Origin: an uncultured Alphaproteobacteria bacterium
GTDB lineage: Bacteria > Pseudomonadota > Alphaproteobacteria > Rhizobiales > Beijerinckiaceae
Direction: 5' to 3'
Assembly: GCA_937988775.1 (NCBI GenBank)
Contig: CALKHP010000004.1
Coordinates: 32,513 to 96,512 of the forward strand
DNA length: 64,000 nucleotides
This document shows, piece by piece, positions 18,313 to 29,176 of the stretch; position 1 is the first letter of the stretch; each line of letters opens with the position of its first letter. The notes beneath the pieces were generated by a model, which saw only the letters and a list, made by a program, of their open reading frames with translations, was not told the origin of the DNA and made no database searches. Position numbers and translations under genes: made by a program.

Positions 18313-20124
18313 ATGCAGAGCGAAGGCAACAGCAAGAACCTCATCCTCGCCATCGCCCTGTCCATGGCGGTGATCTTCGGCTGGAATTATTTCTACGGCA
18401 TGCCGCAGGCCGAGCGCCAGCGCGCCGCCAAGCAGCAGACCACCGAGCAGAGCGCGCCCGCGCCCGCCGGGACGGCGGCAAGCGCCGATGCGAAGGGGCC
18501 GAACGGCGTCACCCTGGCCGCGCCCGCCGCGCAGCCGGCCGCTGCCTTCAAGGATCGCGCCACGGTGATCGGCGCCACGCCGCGCGTCAGGATCGAGACG
18601 CCGAGCCTGATCGGCTCCATCGACCTGAAGGGCGCCCGCCTCGACGACCTGCTGCTGCGCAACTACCACGAGACCGTCGACCCCAAGAGCGCCAATATCG
18701 TGCTGTTCTCGCCGGAAGGCGCGGCCGATGCCTATTACGCCGATTTCGGCTGGATCGCGCAGCCCGACGCCAAGGTGGCGTTGCCCAATGCCGACACCAT
18801 CTGGAAGGCGAGCGCCGACACGCTGCGCCCGGGCAGCCCGGTCACCCTGACCTGGGATAACGGCCAGGGGCTGATGTTCACGCGCAAGATCGCGGTCGAC
18901 GATAATTTCCTGTTCACCATCGACAGCACCGTCGCCAACACGGGCGCCGCGCCCGTCACCCTGTATCCGTATGGGCTGCTGTCGCGCCACGGCACGCCCC
19001 ACACGATGGGCTACTACATCCTGCATGAGGGCCTGATCGGCGTCATCGGCGAGCACGGCCTGCAGGAAATCACCTATGCCAAGGCCGAGAAGGAGAAGAC
19101 GCAATCCTTCAAGGGCAATGACGGCTGGATCGGCATCACCGACAAATACTGGGCCGCCGCCATCCTGCCCGAGCAGGGCAAGCCGTTCGATGCGCGCTTC
19201 TCCGCCGGCGGCAAGCAGCCGATCTTCCAGACCGACCTGCTGCGCGGGCCTGAGACCGTCGCGCCGGGCGCCAGCGTCACCGTGAACGAGCGCCTGTTCG
19301 CCGGCGCCAAGGAAGCCTCGGTCGTCAGCAATTACAACAAGACGCTCGGCGTCAAGAATTTCGACCTGTTGATCGACTGGGGCTGGTTCTGGTTCATCAC
19401 CAAGCCGATGTTCTGGCTGATGACGGAAATCTTCAAGATCGTCGGCAATTTCGGCGTGACGATCCTGTTGCTCACCGTGATCGTCAAGGCGCTGTTCTTC
19501 CCGCTCGCCAACAAGTCCTACGCCTCGATGGCCAAGATGAAGGCGGTGCAGCCGCAGATGGCCGCCATCCGCGAACGCTTCACCGACGACAAGGCCGCCC
19601 AGCAGCAGGCCCTGATGGAGCTCTACAAGAAGGAGCGCATCAACCCGCTTGCCGGTTGTCTGCCGATCGTCATCCAGATTCCGGTGTTCTTCGCGCTGTA
19701 CAAGGTGCTGTTCGTCACCATCGAGATGCGGCACGCGCCGTTCTTCGGCTGGATCAAGGACCTGGCCGCGCCAGATCCGACCTCCATCTTCAACCTGTTC
19801 GGGCTGCTGCCCTACCAGCTTCCCGACATCTCCTATCTGCATCTCGGCGTCTGGCCCATCATCATGGGCATCACGATGTGGTTCCAGATGAAGATGAACC
19901 CGGAGCCGCCGGACCCGATCCAGAAGAAGATCTTCGCCTGGATGCCGGTGATCTTCACCTTCATGCTCGGCACCTTCCCGGCCGGCCTGGTGATCTACTG
20001 GGCCTGGAACAACACGCTCTCGGTCACGCAGCAATATCTGATCATGAAGCGCAGCGGCGTGAAGGTCGAGCTGTGGGACAATCTGCGCAAGGTGTTCCGG
20101 CGGGCGCCGAAACCGGCGAACTGA
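18313..20124 (+). CDS. yidC: Membrane protein insertase YidC
   Basis: Inserts and folds inner-membrane proteins, alone or with SecYEG. The 603-residue product has an N-terminal span (LILAIALSMAVIFGWNYFY), a large periplasmic domain to about residue 350, then the conserved five-span core. The core includes LTVIVKALFFPLANKSYASM, where a Lys takes the place of the hydrophilic-groove Arg, as expected for alphaproteobacteria, followed by PLAGCLPIVIQIPVFFALYK and FAWMPVIFTFMLGTFPAGLV. It lies 42 bases after rnpA and 6 bases before engB. Confidence 0.97.
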   Translation: MQSEGNSKNLILAIALSMAVIFGWNYFYGMPQAERQRAAKQQTTEQSAPAPAGTAASADAKGPNGVTLAAPAAQPAAAFKDRATVIGATPRVRIETPSLIGSIDLKGARLDDLLLRNYHETVDPKSANIVLFSPEGAADAYYADFGWIAQPDAKVALPNADTIWKASADTLRPGSPVTLTWDNGQGLMFTRKIAVDDNFLFTIDSTVANTGAAPVTLYPYGLLSRHGTPHTMGYYILHEGLIGVIGEHGLQEITYAKAEKEKTQSFKGNDGWIGITDKYWAAAILPEQGKPFDARFSAGGKQPIFQTDLLRGPETVAPGASVTVNERLFAGAKEASVVSNYNKTLGVKNFDLLIDWGWFWFITKPMFWLMTEIFKIVGNFGVTILLLTVIVKALFFPLANKSYASMAKMKAVQPQMAAIRERFTDDKAAQQQALMELYKKERINPLAGCLPIVIQIPVFFALYKVLFVTIEMRHAPFFGWIKDLAAPDPTSIFNLFGLLPYQLPDISYLHLGVWPIIMGITMWFQMKMNPEPPDPIQKKIFAWMPVIFTFMLGTFPAGLVIYWAWNNTLSVTQQYLIMKRSGVKVELWDNLRKVFRRAPKPAN

Positions 20125-20130
20125 CCCGCC

Positions 20131-20769
20131 ATGGAGGCGAGTGCCGAGGATGTCGAGGCCGGGCGGCTGCTGTTCGCGCGCGAGACGGCGTTTTTCTGGG
20201 CGACCGCGGATATTGACGGCCTGCCGCCGATGGACCGGCTCGAGATCGCTTTCGCCGGCCGTTCCAATGTCGGCAAGTCGAGCCTGATCAACGCGCTGAC
20301 CGGGCGCAAGGCGTTGGCGCGCACCTCGCGCACCCCCGGACGCACGCAGGAGCTGAACTTCTTCAATGCCGACGGCCAGCTCACCCTGGTCGACATGCCG
20401 GGCTATGGTTTCGCCGCCGCCGGCAAGGACAAGGTCGCGACCTGGACGCGGCTGATCAAGGATTACCTGCGCGGCCGCACCAATCTCGCCCGCGTCTTCG
20501 TGCTGATCGATGCCAGGCACGGCTTCAAGGATCTCGACCGCGACGTGCTCGACGGGCTCGACAAGGCGGCCGTCTCGTATCAGGTCGTGCTGACCAAGCT
20601 CGATGCGCTCAAGGCGTCGGAGGTCGAACAGCGCCTCGCCGGCATCCGCGAGGGGCTGGCGAAACGCCCAGCCGCGTACCCGCAGGTGATCGCGACCTCG
20701 AGCGAGAAGGGCATCGGCATCGCCGAGTTGCGCGGCGCGATCGCGCGCCTGCTCGCCGAACGCGCCTGA
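20131..20769 (+). CDS. engB: Ribosome biogenesis GTP-binding protein EngB/YihA/YsxC
   Basis: Essential GTPase for 50S subunit assembly. The 212-residue protein shows G1 GRSNVGKSSLINALTG, the switch region RTSRTPGRTQELNFF, G3 DMPGYGFA, G4 TKLD and G5 SSEKG in order. It follows yidC by 6 bases, so it is co-transcribed. Confidence 0.97.
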   Translation: MEASAEDVEAGRLLFARETAFFWATADIDGLPPMDRLEIAFAGRSNVGKSSLINALTGRKALARTSRTPGRTQELNFFNADGQLTLVDMPGYGFAAAGKDKVATWTRLIKDYLRGRTNLARVFVLIDARHGFKDLDRDVLDGLDKAAVSYQVVLTKLDALKASEVEQRLAGIREGLAKRPAAYPQVIATSSEKGIGIAELRGAIARLLAERA

Positions 20770-20781
20770 GGCGCGGCGCCG

Positions 20782-21150
20782 ATGCCATCGCTCTCCCGCA
20801 TCCATCTCGTCATCGCCTGTCTGTTCGGCGCCGCCGGCGTCGCGCTTCAGGCCGCCGGCACTCATCTGGCGAGCCCGCAGGCCACGACGGCCGGGCAGTT
20901 CCTGCTCGTGCATGCGCCCGTCCTGCTCGCCGGCACGGCGCTCCGGCGCCAGGGTCTGCTGCGTGAGCGGGCGGGCGCGCTCGTCCTGTCGCTGCTGGCG
21001 TTCGGCGTGGCGCTGTTTGCCGCCAACCTCGCCCGGCGCGGCCTTGCCGGCGCCTCGCTGTTCCCGTTCGCCGCGCCGCTCGGCGGCGGCCTGATGCTCG
21101 CCGGCTGGCTGGCGCTCGCCGCCACCGCCGCTTTGCCGCCGCGCCGCTGA
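20782..21150 (+). CDS. DUF423-family small membrane protein
   Basis: A 122-residue protein with about four hydrophobic segments. The pattern fits DUF423 (YgdD-like): an N-terminal span with GAAGVALQAAGTHL, a second with HAPVLLAGTAL, and a C-terminal PLGGGLMLAGWLALA that matches the family's GG...GW signature. Function is not known. It starts 12 bases after engB and is followed by argB. It retains the family pattern only loosely in the N-terminal half. Confidence 0.7.
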   Translation: MPSLSRIHLVIACLFGAAGVALQAAGTHLASPQATTAGQFLLVHAPVLLAGTALRRQGLLRERAGALVLSLLAFGVALFAANLARRGLAGASLFPFAAPLGGGLMLAGWLALAATAALPPRR

Positions 21151-21212
21151 AGGGGCTTTCCTGCCAGGGCCGCATCGGCTATGCCCCCGCGAGAGCGAAG
21201 GAGTCCCGGCCG

Positions 21213-22109
21213 ATGAGCGACATGAACCTGCCCGATGTCCATACCCAGGCCGAGGTGCTGAGCCAGGCGCTGCCGCATATGCAGCGCTACGATCAGGAGA
21301 TCGTCGTCGTTAAATATGGCGGCCACGCCATGGGCAACAAGGCGGCGGCGGAGGATTTCGCCGAGGATATCGTGCTGCTCGAACAGGCCGGCGTGAAGCC
21401 GATCGTCGTGCATGGCGGCGGGCCGCAGATCGGCCGCATGCTCGACAAGCTCGGCATCAAGTCGGAGTTCAAGGCCGGCCTGCGCGTCACCGACGCTGCC
21501 ACCGTCGAGATTGTCGAGATGGTGCTCGCCGGTTCGATCAACAAGCAGATCGTCGGCTGGATCTCGGCCGAGGGCGGCAAGGCGGTCGGCCTGTGCGGCA
21601 AGGATGGCAACATGGTCGTCGCCGAGAAGGTGACGCGCACCATGACCGATCCGGATTCGCAGATCGAGCAGGTCGTTGATCTCGGCTTCGTCGGCGACCC
21701 CAAACACGTCAACCGCGACATTCTCGACGCCGTGCTCAAGGCCGAGCTGATCCCGGTGCTGGCCCCGGTCGCGGCCGGCCGCGACGGCGCGACCTACAAC
21801 GTCAATGCCGACACTTTCGCCGGCGCCATTGCCGGCGCGCTCAAGGCCAAGCGCCTGCTGCTCCTGACCGATGTGCCCGGCGTGCTCGACAAGGACAAGC
21901 AGCTCATCCAGGAACTCAGCGTCGACGAGGCGCGCGCGCTGATCGCCGACGGCACCGTGACCGGCGGCATGATCCCGAAGATCGAGACCTGCATCTATGC
22001 CATCGAGCGCGGCGTCGAGGCGGTGGTGATCATGGACGGCAAGGTGCCCCATGCCGTGCTGCTCGAACTGCTGACCGACCATGGCGCCGGCACGCTGATC
22101 CGCGGCTGA
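21213..22109 (+). CDS. argB: Acetylglutamate kinase
   Basis: Second step of arginine biosynthesis: phosphorylates N-acetylglutamate. The 298 residues contain EIVVVKYGGHAMG near the N-terminus, VVHGGGPQIGRMLDKLGI (nucleotide and substrate loop), NVNADTFAGAIAGALKAKRL and the C-terminal GGMIPKIETCIYAI. A long N-terminal helix precedes the kinase fold, as in the arginine-sensitive hexameric enzymes, so feedback inhibition by arginine is likely. It is preceded by ATGAGCGAC with a nearby GGAGTCCC-type ribosome site. Confidence 0.97.
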   Translation: MSDMNLPDVHTQAEVLSQALPHMQRYDQEIVVVKYGGHAMGNKAAAEDFAEDIVLLEQAGVKPIVVHGGGPQIGRMLDKLGIKSEFKAGLRVTDAATVEIVEMVLAGSINKQIVGWISAEGGKAVGLCGKDGNMVVAEKVTRTMTDPDSQIEQVVDLGFVGDPKHVNRDILDAVLKAELIPVLAPVAAGRDGATYNVNADTFAGAIAGALKAKRLLLLTDVPGVLDKDKQLIQELSVDEARALIADGTVTGGMIPKIETCIYAIERGVEAVVIMDGKVPHAVLLELLTDHGAGTLIRG

Positions 22110-22127
22110 GGCCTGCGCGACGGTTTT

Positions 22128-22215
22128 GCCCCGGCCTTGAGCCGGGGCCCAGGGAACCGCTGCGAGTGCCAGAACGGGCTGGGTCCCGGGTCAAGCCCAG
22201 GACAAGACGGCTGTC
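22128..22215. repeat. REP-like palindrome downstream of argB
   Basis: Hairpin GCCCCGGC-cttga-GCCGGGGC (22128-22148), followed by a diverged half-site around CTGGGTCCCGGGTCAAGCCCAG (22178-22200). The CTTGA loop and C+G arms match the elements at 4228 and 55238. It lies between argB and the downstream nucleotidase gene. Confidence 0.75.
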
Positions 22216-22299
22216 TCGAAACATGATGGGCGGTGGCGGTGTGGCCCGGCACTTGCTTTCTCGCGCCATGAGCATCACGTTACTTATGTGGACAATCAG

Positions 22300-23037
22300 A
22301 TGACATTGGTGCCCCCGCAGGGCTTGCGGGAGGGGCGCAGCTTCGACCGGGTCGACACCTGGATTTTCGATCTCGACAACACGCTTTATCCGTTCGGCTC
22401 GGCGCTCTGGCCGCAGATCGACCAGCGCATCACGCTGTTCCTGGCCCGGATGTTCGGCATTGACGGCATCTCGAGCCGGGCGCTGCAGAAATATTACTAC
22501 GAGCGCTACGGCACGACCCTGTGCGGCCTGATGACCGAATACGGCATCGATCCGGCGCCCTTTCTCGATTTCGCGCATGATATCGACCGCTCGTCGCTGG
22601 CGCCGCATCCGGCGCTGTCGGCGGCGATCGGCGCCTTGCCTGGCCGCAAGCTGATCATGACCAACGGCTCGGTGCGCCATGCCGAGCGCACCATCGAGCA
22701 GCTTGGCATCGCCGAGCATTTCGACGGCATCTTCGACATTGTCGCCGCCGAATTCGTACCCAAGCCGGATGAATCCGCCTATCGGCGCTTCTTCGACCGC
22801 CATGCGATCGATCCGGCGCGCTCGGCGATGTTCGAGGACCTCGTCAAGAATCTCGCCGTGCCGCATGCCAGCGGCATGACGACCGTGCTGATCGTGCCGC
22901 CCGATCCGGCCGCCGATCCGCGCGAAACCTGGGAGCAGCGCCAGCCGATGGATGGCCATATCGACTGGGTGACCGACGATATCGCCCGCTTCCTCGCCGC
23001 CGACGCGCTGGCGAAAGCGGCCGGGTCCGCGTCATGA
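22300..23037 (+). CDS. HAD-family pyrimidine 5'-nucleotidase
   Basis: Cytoplasmic HAD phosphatase of about 245 residues related to yeast Sdt1/Phm8 nucleotidases, which remove phosphate from UMP and CMP. Motif I is IFDLDNTLYP (nucleophile Asp and acid Asp), motif II IMTNGS, motif III/IV KPDESAYRRFF and MFEDLVKNL. The all-helical cap follows motif I. The start is uncertain: ATG 22300 has a weak GGA, and an in-frame GTG at 22288 would add four residues. The stop overlaps the chaC start as ATGA, so the two are translationally coupled. argB-nucleotidase adjacency is common in Rhizobiales. Confidence 0.85.
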   Translation: MTLVPPQGLREGRSFDRVDTWIFDLDNTLYPFGSALWPQIDQRITLFLARMFGIDGISSRALQKYYYERYGTTLCGLMTEYGIDPAPFLDFAHDIDRSSLAPHPALSAAIGALPGRKLIMTNGSVRHAERTIEQLGIAEHFDGIFDIVAAEFVPKPDESAYRRFFDRHAIDPARSAMFEDLVKNLAVPHASGMTTVLIVPPDPAADPRETWEQRQPMDGHIDWVTDDIARFLAADALAKAAGSAS

Positions 23038-23780
23038 CGGGGGCCCGCCGCTATAATGGGCGGGCTCTCGCCCTCACCGCTGAGCTGGTGGCGCGCGTCA
23101 CGCAGCCGATGCCCGATCCCGGCCTCGATCCGGCGCTGACCTATCGCGCCGAGGCGGAATTCGCCGAACTCGCCGATGCCCTGCTTGCCGACGAGCCGCC
23201 CGAGGCCGATCTGTGGGTCTTCGCCTGCGGCTCGCTGATCTGGCGCCCGGCCTGCCCGGTCGCCGAGAGCGTGCGCGCCGCGCTGCACGGCTGGCACCGC
23301 GTGTTCTGCATGAAGATCACGCGCTGGCGCGCCACCAAGGCGCAGCCCGGCCTGATGATGGCGCTCGACCGCGGCGGGAGCTGCAACGGCGTCGCCTGCC
23401 GCATTCCGGCGGCCGACAAGCGCGACAGCCTGATCCTGCTCTTGAAGCGGGAAATGTCGATGCGCCCATCGAACAACATGGTGCGCTGGGTCGAGGCGGT
23501 CACGGCCGGCGGCCCGCGCCGCGCCATCGCCTTCGTCATGGACCGCAGGAGCGTGAACTATATCGGCCGCCTGCCGCCCGAGCAGGAGGCGGCGCTGCTC
23601 GCCTGCGCCTGCGGGCATGGCGGCTCATGCGCCGAATATCTGCACAAGACCATCGTGCATCTTGCCGAATACGGCATCCGCGATCGCAATCTCTGGCGCC
23701 TTCAGGCGCTGGTTGCCGATCGCATCGCCACCGGGCTTCAGCGCCAGGACGGCGTCCAGCCGGTCCAGCCGAAGGTGTAG
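23034..23780 (+). CDS. ChaC-family gamma-glutamylcyclotransferase
   Basis: Cleaves glutathione to 5-oxoproline and Cys-Gly. The 248-residue protein has the substrate-loop signature FACGSLIWRP (Y/F-GSL), VFCMKITRWRAT, and the catalytic Glu expected in LLKREMSMRP. RSVNYIGRLPPEQEA is also typical. It overlaps the nucleotidase stop by four bases. Its 3' end overlaps the convergent mipA-type gene by 43 bases, an unusual tail-to-tail overlap. Glutathione-specific activity is inferred from family. Confidence 0.88.
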   Translation: MTGARRYNGRALALTAELVARVTQPMPDPGLDPALTYRAEAEFAELADALLADEPPEADLWVFACGSLIWRPACPVAESVRAALHGWHRVFCMKITRWRATKAQPGLMMALDRGGSCNGVACRIPAADKRDSLILLLKREMSMRPSNNMVRWVEAVTAGGPRRAIAFVMDRRSVNYIGRLPPEQEAALLACACGHGGSCAEYLHKTIVHLAEYGIRDRNLWRLQALVADRIATGLQRQDGVQPVQPKV

Positions 23781-24583
23781 GAGACGCCGGCGCCGAGCGT
23801 GTACTGGTTGCGCGAGCCGCTGGTGCGGGTGATCGGGCTGCGCGCGGCATCCTGCGTCAGGCGGTCGTAGCCGCCATGCAGCGTGTAGGACCACTGCTCC
23901 GACTGCTTGTAGACCACCGAGCCGTAAGCGCCGACGGCATAGATGCCGCCTTGCGCCTTGAACGGCGCGAACACGCCGTTGCGCAGCGCATCCTCGGGCG
24001 TGATGCCGAACTGGCTGTCGATGAAATGATCGTTGCCGAGCTTGATGCGCGGCCCGATGCCGAAGGTGAAGCGGTCGTAGCGCCCGACGACATCGGCGCC
24101 GAGACTGCCGACGAACCCGTCCTCCTTGCGAAAGCCGCGCCGGATTTCGGCATGCAGGCGCAGCATGTCCGGCACCACCCAGAAATCGCCGTAGATGCCG
24201 GGCTCCAGCGTCCAGCGGCTCTTGTGCACGCCGTTAAGCTCATGGCCGGCATCGGCATAGCGCCCGCCGCGATAATTGATCACCGGGCCGAACGAGAAGC
24301 GCGGCGTCTCGACCACGGCATAGTTGATCGAATCATCCGGCGACGACCAGATCTGCGGCGTGCCGGCGCGGCGGAACGACAGGGTCGGGAAGCCGATCAC
24401 GCTGTAGGTCTTGGCGCCGATATAGCGCGGCGACAGGAACGCCTTGGCGTTCACCGTCACCAGCCAGCCGGTATCGGCCGGCGCCGGAAACGGCGTCGCA
24501 TCCGCCGCCCGGGCGGCGGCCGCCGGCAGCACCGTGGCCAAGGCGAGCATGGTCAGGAATGGCAACCGCGTACTGATAGGCAT
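23738..24583 (-). CDS. MipA/OmpV-family outer-membrane protein
   Basis: Predicted outer-membrane beta-barrel of 281 residues. A signal peptide (LTMLALATVLPAAAARA, cleavage about residue 27) is followed by alternating hydrophobic/polar strands. Visible family segments are FGPVINYRGGRYADA, GDFWVVPDMLRLHAEIRRG and the C-terminal YTLGAGVSYTFGW. MipA in E. coli binds the lytic transglycosylase MltA, but most members have no proven role. The ATG at 24583 follows AAGGG by 6 bases. It is divergent from the thiC riboswitch and overlaps chaC at its 3' end. Confidence 0.84.
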   Translation of the reverse strand: MPISTRLPFLTMLALATVLPAAAARAADATPFPAPADTGWLVTVNAKAFLSPRYIGAKTYSVIGFPTLSFRRAGTPQIWSSPDDSINYAVVETPRFSFGPVINYRGGRYADAGHELNGVHKSRWTLEPGIYGDFWVVPDMLRLHAEIRRGFRKEDGFVGSLGADVVGRYDRFTFGIGPRIKLGNDHFIDSQFGITPEDALRNGVFAPFKAQGGIYAVGAYGSVVYKQSEQWSYTLHGGYDRLTQDAARSPITRTSGSRNQYTLGAGVSYTFGWTGWTPSWR

Positions 24584-24759
24584 CACAAACCCTTGACTGA
24601 TGGGACCCTGCTTCTAGCCCGATGTGGTGAACGCTTTGCCACCATACAGGGTAAACGGATCGTTTGAATGCCGTCACGATGCCGCCACGCGGTTCGGCGC
24701 GCGCTGTGGCAAGCAGGCCCCACCCATTGACAAGTCGCAATATCCGTCCATCTTCAGGC
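24584..24759. other. Intergenic region upstream of the thiC riboswitch
   Basis: About 175 bases between the mipA-type gene and the riboswitch. It must hold the divergent promoters. I see no gene, repeat or strong hairpin in it and cannot assign -35/-10 elements with confidence. Confidence 0.4.
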
Positions 24760-24851
24760 GAGTTCCGAGGGGGGCCCGTTCCGGGCTGAGATTTCGCGAT
24801 TGGCGCGATGACCCTTGAACCTGATCCGGGTTATACCGGCGTAGGGACGGG
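24760..24851 (+). promoter_or_regulatory. TPP riboswitch (THI element)
   Basis: Conserved thi-box elements appear in order: CCGAGGGGGGCCC, GGGCTGAGA, GATGACCCTTGAACCTGATC and CCGGCGTAGGGA. Thiamine pyrophosphate binding would fold this RNA. It ends about 70 bases before thiC and overlaps no gene. The space between it and the start codon has a GGAGAACGGCGATG ribosome site that could be sequestered, which suggests control of translation initiation; no clear terminator is visible. Confidence 0.96.
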
Positions 24852-24921
24852 AACGGGGGCCTTGTCACGCCCCAGGACTTGTTTCGACGCCTATCCCGCA
24901 TGCCTCGAGCGGAGAACGGCG

Positions 24922-26811
<1,890 letters not shown>

Positions 26812-26821
26812 GAGCAGCGAG

Positions 26822-26930
26822 CCCTCTCCCGCGTGCGGGAGAGGGTGCCGGCAGGCGGGTGAGGGGCTTGTCGATGAACCGCCCTCATCCGGCGGCTTTG
26901 CCGCCACCTTCTCCCGTGAACGGGAGAAGG
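26822..26930. repeat. REP-like hairpin pair between thiC and the convergent protease gene
   Basis: Hairpin CCCTCTCCCG-cgtg-CGGGAGAGGG (26822-26845), a middle stem GGCGGC-ttt-GCCGCC (26891-26905), and hairpin CCTTCTCCCG-tgaa-CGGGAGAAGG (26907-26930) followed by TTTT. The outer hairpins resemble those at 11552-11657. The last one with its T run can act as a terminator for thiC. Confidence 0.8.
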
Positions 26931-26938
26931 TTTTACCC

Positions 26939-27472
26939 CTACTGCGTCAGGGCCAGCCGGCCATCATGGATCTCGAACCGTGACAGTTTGCGCAGGAAAC
27001 TCATGCCGAGCAGGGTGCCTTTCAGGGCGCCCTTCGGCATCACGGCGCCCTCGACATCGCGTACGGTGATGCCGTCGATGCTGATCTCGTTGAGCCGCAC
27101 CACCGTATAGGATACCTGCCCGTTCGCGGTATTGGCGCGGGCCTGCGGCGCGCTTGCCGGCGGGTTGAGGCCGATATGGCGCGCATCCTCGTAGGACAGC
27201 GCCACCATCGAGGCGCCGGTATCGACCATGGCATCGACCATCACGCCGTTGATCCGCACCGGGGCGCGGAAATGGCCGTGCCGGTCGGCGCTCAGCGTGG
27301 CGGCGTTCGCGGTGGTGTCGCTTGCGCCAGCCCGGTTGTCAGGAGCCGCGATCTGCGCGCTGCCCGCGCCACCGGGGGCCGGCAGCAGCGTCGCCAGTCG
27401 ATCGCTCAGCACGGCCGCCGCCAGGCAGCACAGTGCCGCCGTACCGAGGGCGAAGTTCAACGGGCTGGTCAT
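26939..27472 (-). CDS. Retropepsin-like aspartic protease, TIGR02281 family
   Basis: Membrane-anchored, single-domain aspartic protease homologue of 177 residues. An N-terminal hydrophobic segment (FALGTAALCCLAAAVL, about residues 7-22) anchors it, followed by a flexible linker. The retropepsin domain has VDAMVDTGASMVALS with the catalytic DTGAS and a second-loop segment KGTLLGMSFLRKL. Members probably work as dimers, since one lobe is present. The physiological substrate is unknown. It is convergent with thiC. Confidence 0.88.
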   Translation of the reverse strand: MTSPLNFALGTAALCCLAAAVLSDRLATLLPAPGGAGSAQIAAPDNRAGASDTTANAATLSADRHGHFRAPVRINGVMVDAMVDTGASMVALSYEDARHIGLNPPASAPQARANTANGQVSYTVVRLNEISIDGITVRDVEGAVMPKGALKGTLLGMSFLRKLSRFEIHDGRLALTQ

Positions 27473-27584
27473 GACGGGCGGCCTCGAAAACCAGGATGGC
27501 GCGAGGCTGGCATGGGCATGGTCAATGCGTGCTTAAGAGGCGCCGGCCTGCCGGCTTGCGCTTCGCATCGTGGTGAACGCTTGC

Positions 27585-28217
27585 CTATCCGGCCCTGACG
27601 GCCGCGACCAGCGCCCCGGCCTTGGCGGCGATGGTTGCGGCGCTGTCGCCCGGCTTGTAGAGCGAGCCGCCAATGCCGAAACCCTTGGCGCCCGCCGCCC
27701 GGTAGGCGCCGATATTGGCGGCCGAAATGCCGCCGACCGGCAGCAGCATCGTCTCGGGCGGCAGCACGGCGAGCATCGCCTTGACGACGGAAGGCGGCGC
27801 CATTTCGGCCGGGAAGATCTTCAGCGCCACCGCGCCGGCCTCGAGGGCGCGAAACGCTTCGCTCGGCGACAGGATGCCGGGGATGGCGAGGCAGCCGCGC
27901 CTGACCGCCTGCTGGATCACGCCCGGCTCGCAATTCGGCGCCACCACGAGCTGGCCGCCGGCATCGGCGACATTGTCGGCCTGCGCCTCCGTCAGCACCG
28001 TGCCGGCGCCGACCAGTGCCCGGCCGGCATAGAGCCGGTTGAGGATGGCGATGCTCTCGAGCGGCTGCGGCGAATTCAGCGGCACCTCGATCAGCCGGAT
28101 GCCGGCCGCGACCAGCGCCTCGCCGACCGCCGGCGCCGAGCCGGGGTCGAGCCCGCGCAGGATGGCGATCAGCGGCATCTCGGCGAGATAGCTGTGAAAC
28201 GCGGCGGTCAACATCAT
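27585..28217 (-). CDS. dgoA: 2-dehydro-3-deoxy-6-phosphogalactonate aldolase
   Basis: Class I aldolase of the KDPG/KDPGal family that splits 2-keto-3-deoxy-6-phosphogalactonate to pyruvate and glyceraldehyde 3-phosphate. The 210 residues have PLIAILRGLDP (catalytic Glu replaced region typical of DgoA), VPLNSPQPLESI, VGAGTVLTEAQ, VAPNCEPGVIQ and the Schiff-base Lys in ALKIFPAE. VGGISAANIGAY binds phosphate. GGGGAG lies 6 bases before the first of two adjacent ATGs. Its start overlaps the dgoK stop as ATGA. Neighbouring dgoK supports galactonate, not gluconate, specificity. Confidence 0.92.
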   Translation of the reverse strand: MMLTAAFHSYLAEMPLIAILRGLDPGSAPAVGEALVAAGIRLIEVPLNSPQPLESIAILNRLYAGRALVGAGTVLTEAQADNVADAGGQLVVAPNCEPGVIQQAVRRGCLAIPGILSPSEAFRALEAGAVALKIFPAEMAPPSVVKAMLAVLPPETMLLPVGGISAANIGAYRAAGAKGFGIGGSLYKPGDSAATIAAKAGALVAAVRAG

Positions 28218-29137
28218 GATCGGCTCCCCATATGCGGCTTCCCCTGGCTGGCGATACGCGCCATGCCCTTCAGAAGGGCGGCTTCCGGATCGACGATGAT
28301 CGCTTCGACATTCGCTGCCGCGAGCGCCTGGCTGTAGAGCGCCGCCTGTCCGCTGGTGGCCACGACATGCACCGCTTCCAGGTCGCCGTAAAGGGCCAGC
28401 GCGCCGGCGACCTCGCCGCCAACGAGCAGGCCGGAGAGATATGGCTTGACCATGGCCGGGGCCATGGTTTCGAGCAGCACGTTGGCGCGCGCGGCGAAGG
28501 CGGCATGCAGCGGGCCGCCGGCCGAGCGGCTCGCGTGCAGGCCGCGCGCGAAGCCGGCCGTGTCGGCCGGCTCGGTGGCGAGGCGGCCGAGGATGGTGTG
28601 CTCGCTCAGCGCCGCGTAGATTTCGCCGGTCATGAAGGTGGAGAAGCGCTCGATGCGCCCGCCGCGCAGCAGCACCCATTTGGCGTGGGTGCCCGGCAGG
28701 CAGGCGAGCCCGTCCTCGAGGTCGAGCCCGACGACCAGCGTTTCCTCACCGCGCATCACGTCGCCGGCGCCGTCGAACACGCCGGCGACGCCGGGAATGA
28801 TCGTCGCCGCGCCGCCATCGGCACGCACCACCGTGATCATGCGCCCGGCGAGATCGCGCGCCGCGGCCGGGCATGGCGCATAGGGCGCTTCCGCCCAGCC
28901 GTTGCGGCTGCCGACCATGCCGGCCATCACCACCGGCAGCGTCGGGTCGGCCGCGAGCCAGCCATCGATATAGCGGGCGAGCATGGCGGGAAAGCCGCCG
29001 ACCGGCACGCTCATGATGCCGTCCGCGCCCTCGTGGCGGTCGAGGATCGCGCCTTCGGCATCGATGAGATAGGCGCGCAGCCGGGTCGTTCCCCAGTCAA
29101 CCGCGATACTGCTGGCATCGGGCATGGCATCGGTCAT
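28214..29137 (-). CDS. dgoK: 2-dehydro-3-deoxygalactonokinase
   Basis: Phosphorylates 2-keto-3-deoxygalactonate in the De Ley-Doudoroff pathway. The 307-residue protein has ASSIAVDWGTTRLRAYL (phosphate-binding DWGTT), MAGMVGSRNGWAEAPY, VMRGEETLVVG, CLPGTHAKWV and a C-terminal GGEVAGAL. It overlaps dgoA by four bases and lies 39 bases downstream of upp. No galactonate dehydratase (dgoD) is nearby, so the upstream step must be encoded elsewhere. Confidence 0.92.
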   Translation of the reverse strand: MTDAMPDASSIAVDWGTTRLRAYLIDAEGAILDRHEGADGIMSVPVGGFPAMLARYIDGWLAADPTLPVVMAGMVGSRNGWAEAPYAPCPAAARDLAGRMITVVRADGGAATIIPGVAGVFDGAGDVMRGEETLVVGLDLEDGLACLPGTHAKWVLLRGGRIERFSTFMTGEIYAALSEHTILGRLATEPADTAGFARGLHASRSAGGPLHAAFAARANVLLETMAPAMVKPYLSGLLVGGEVAGALALYGDLEAVHVVATSGQAALYSQALAAANVEAIIVDPEAALLKGMARIASQGKPHMGSRS

Positions 29138-29176
29138 GGCAATGGTCCGGCTGGTTGTTTCACGAGGCGGTCGAAT

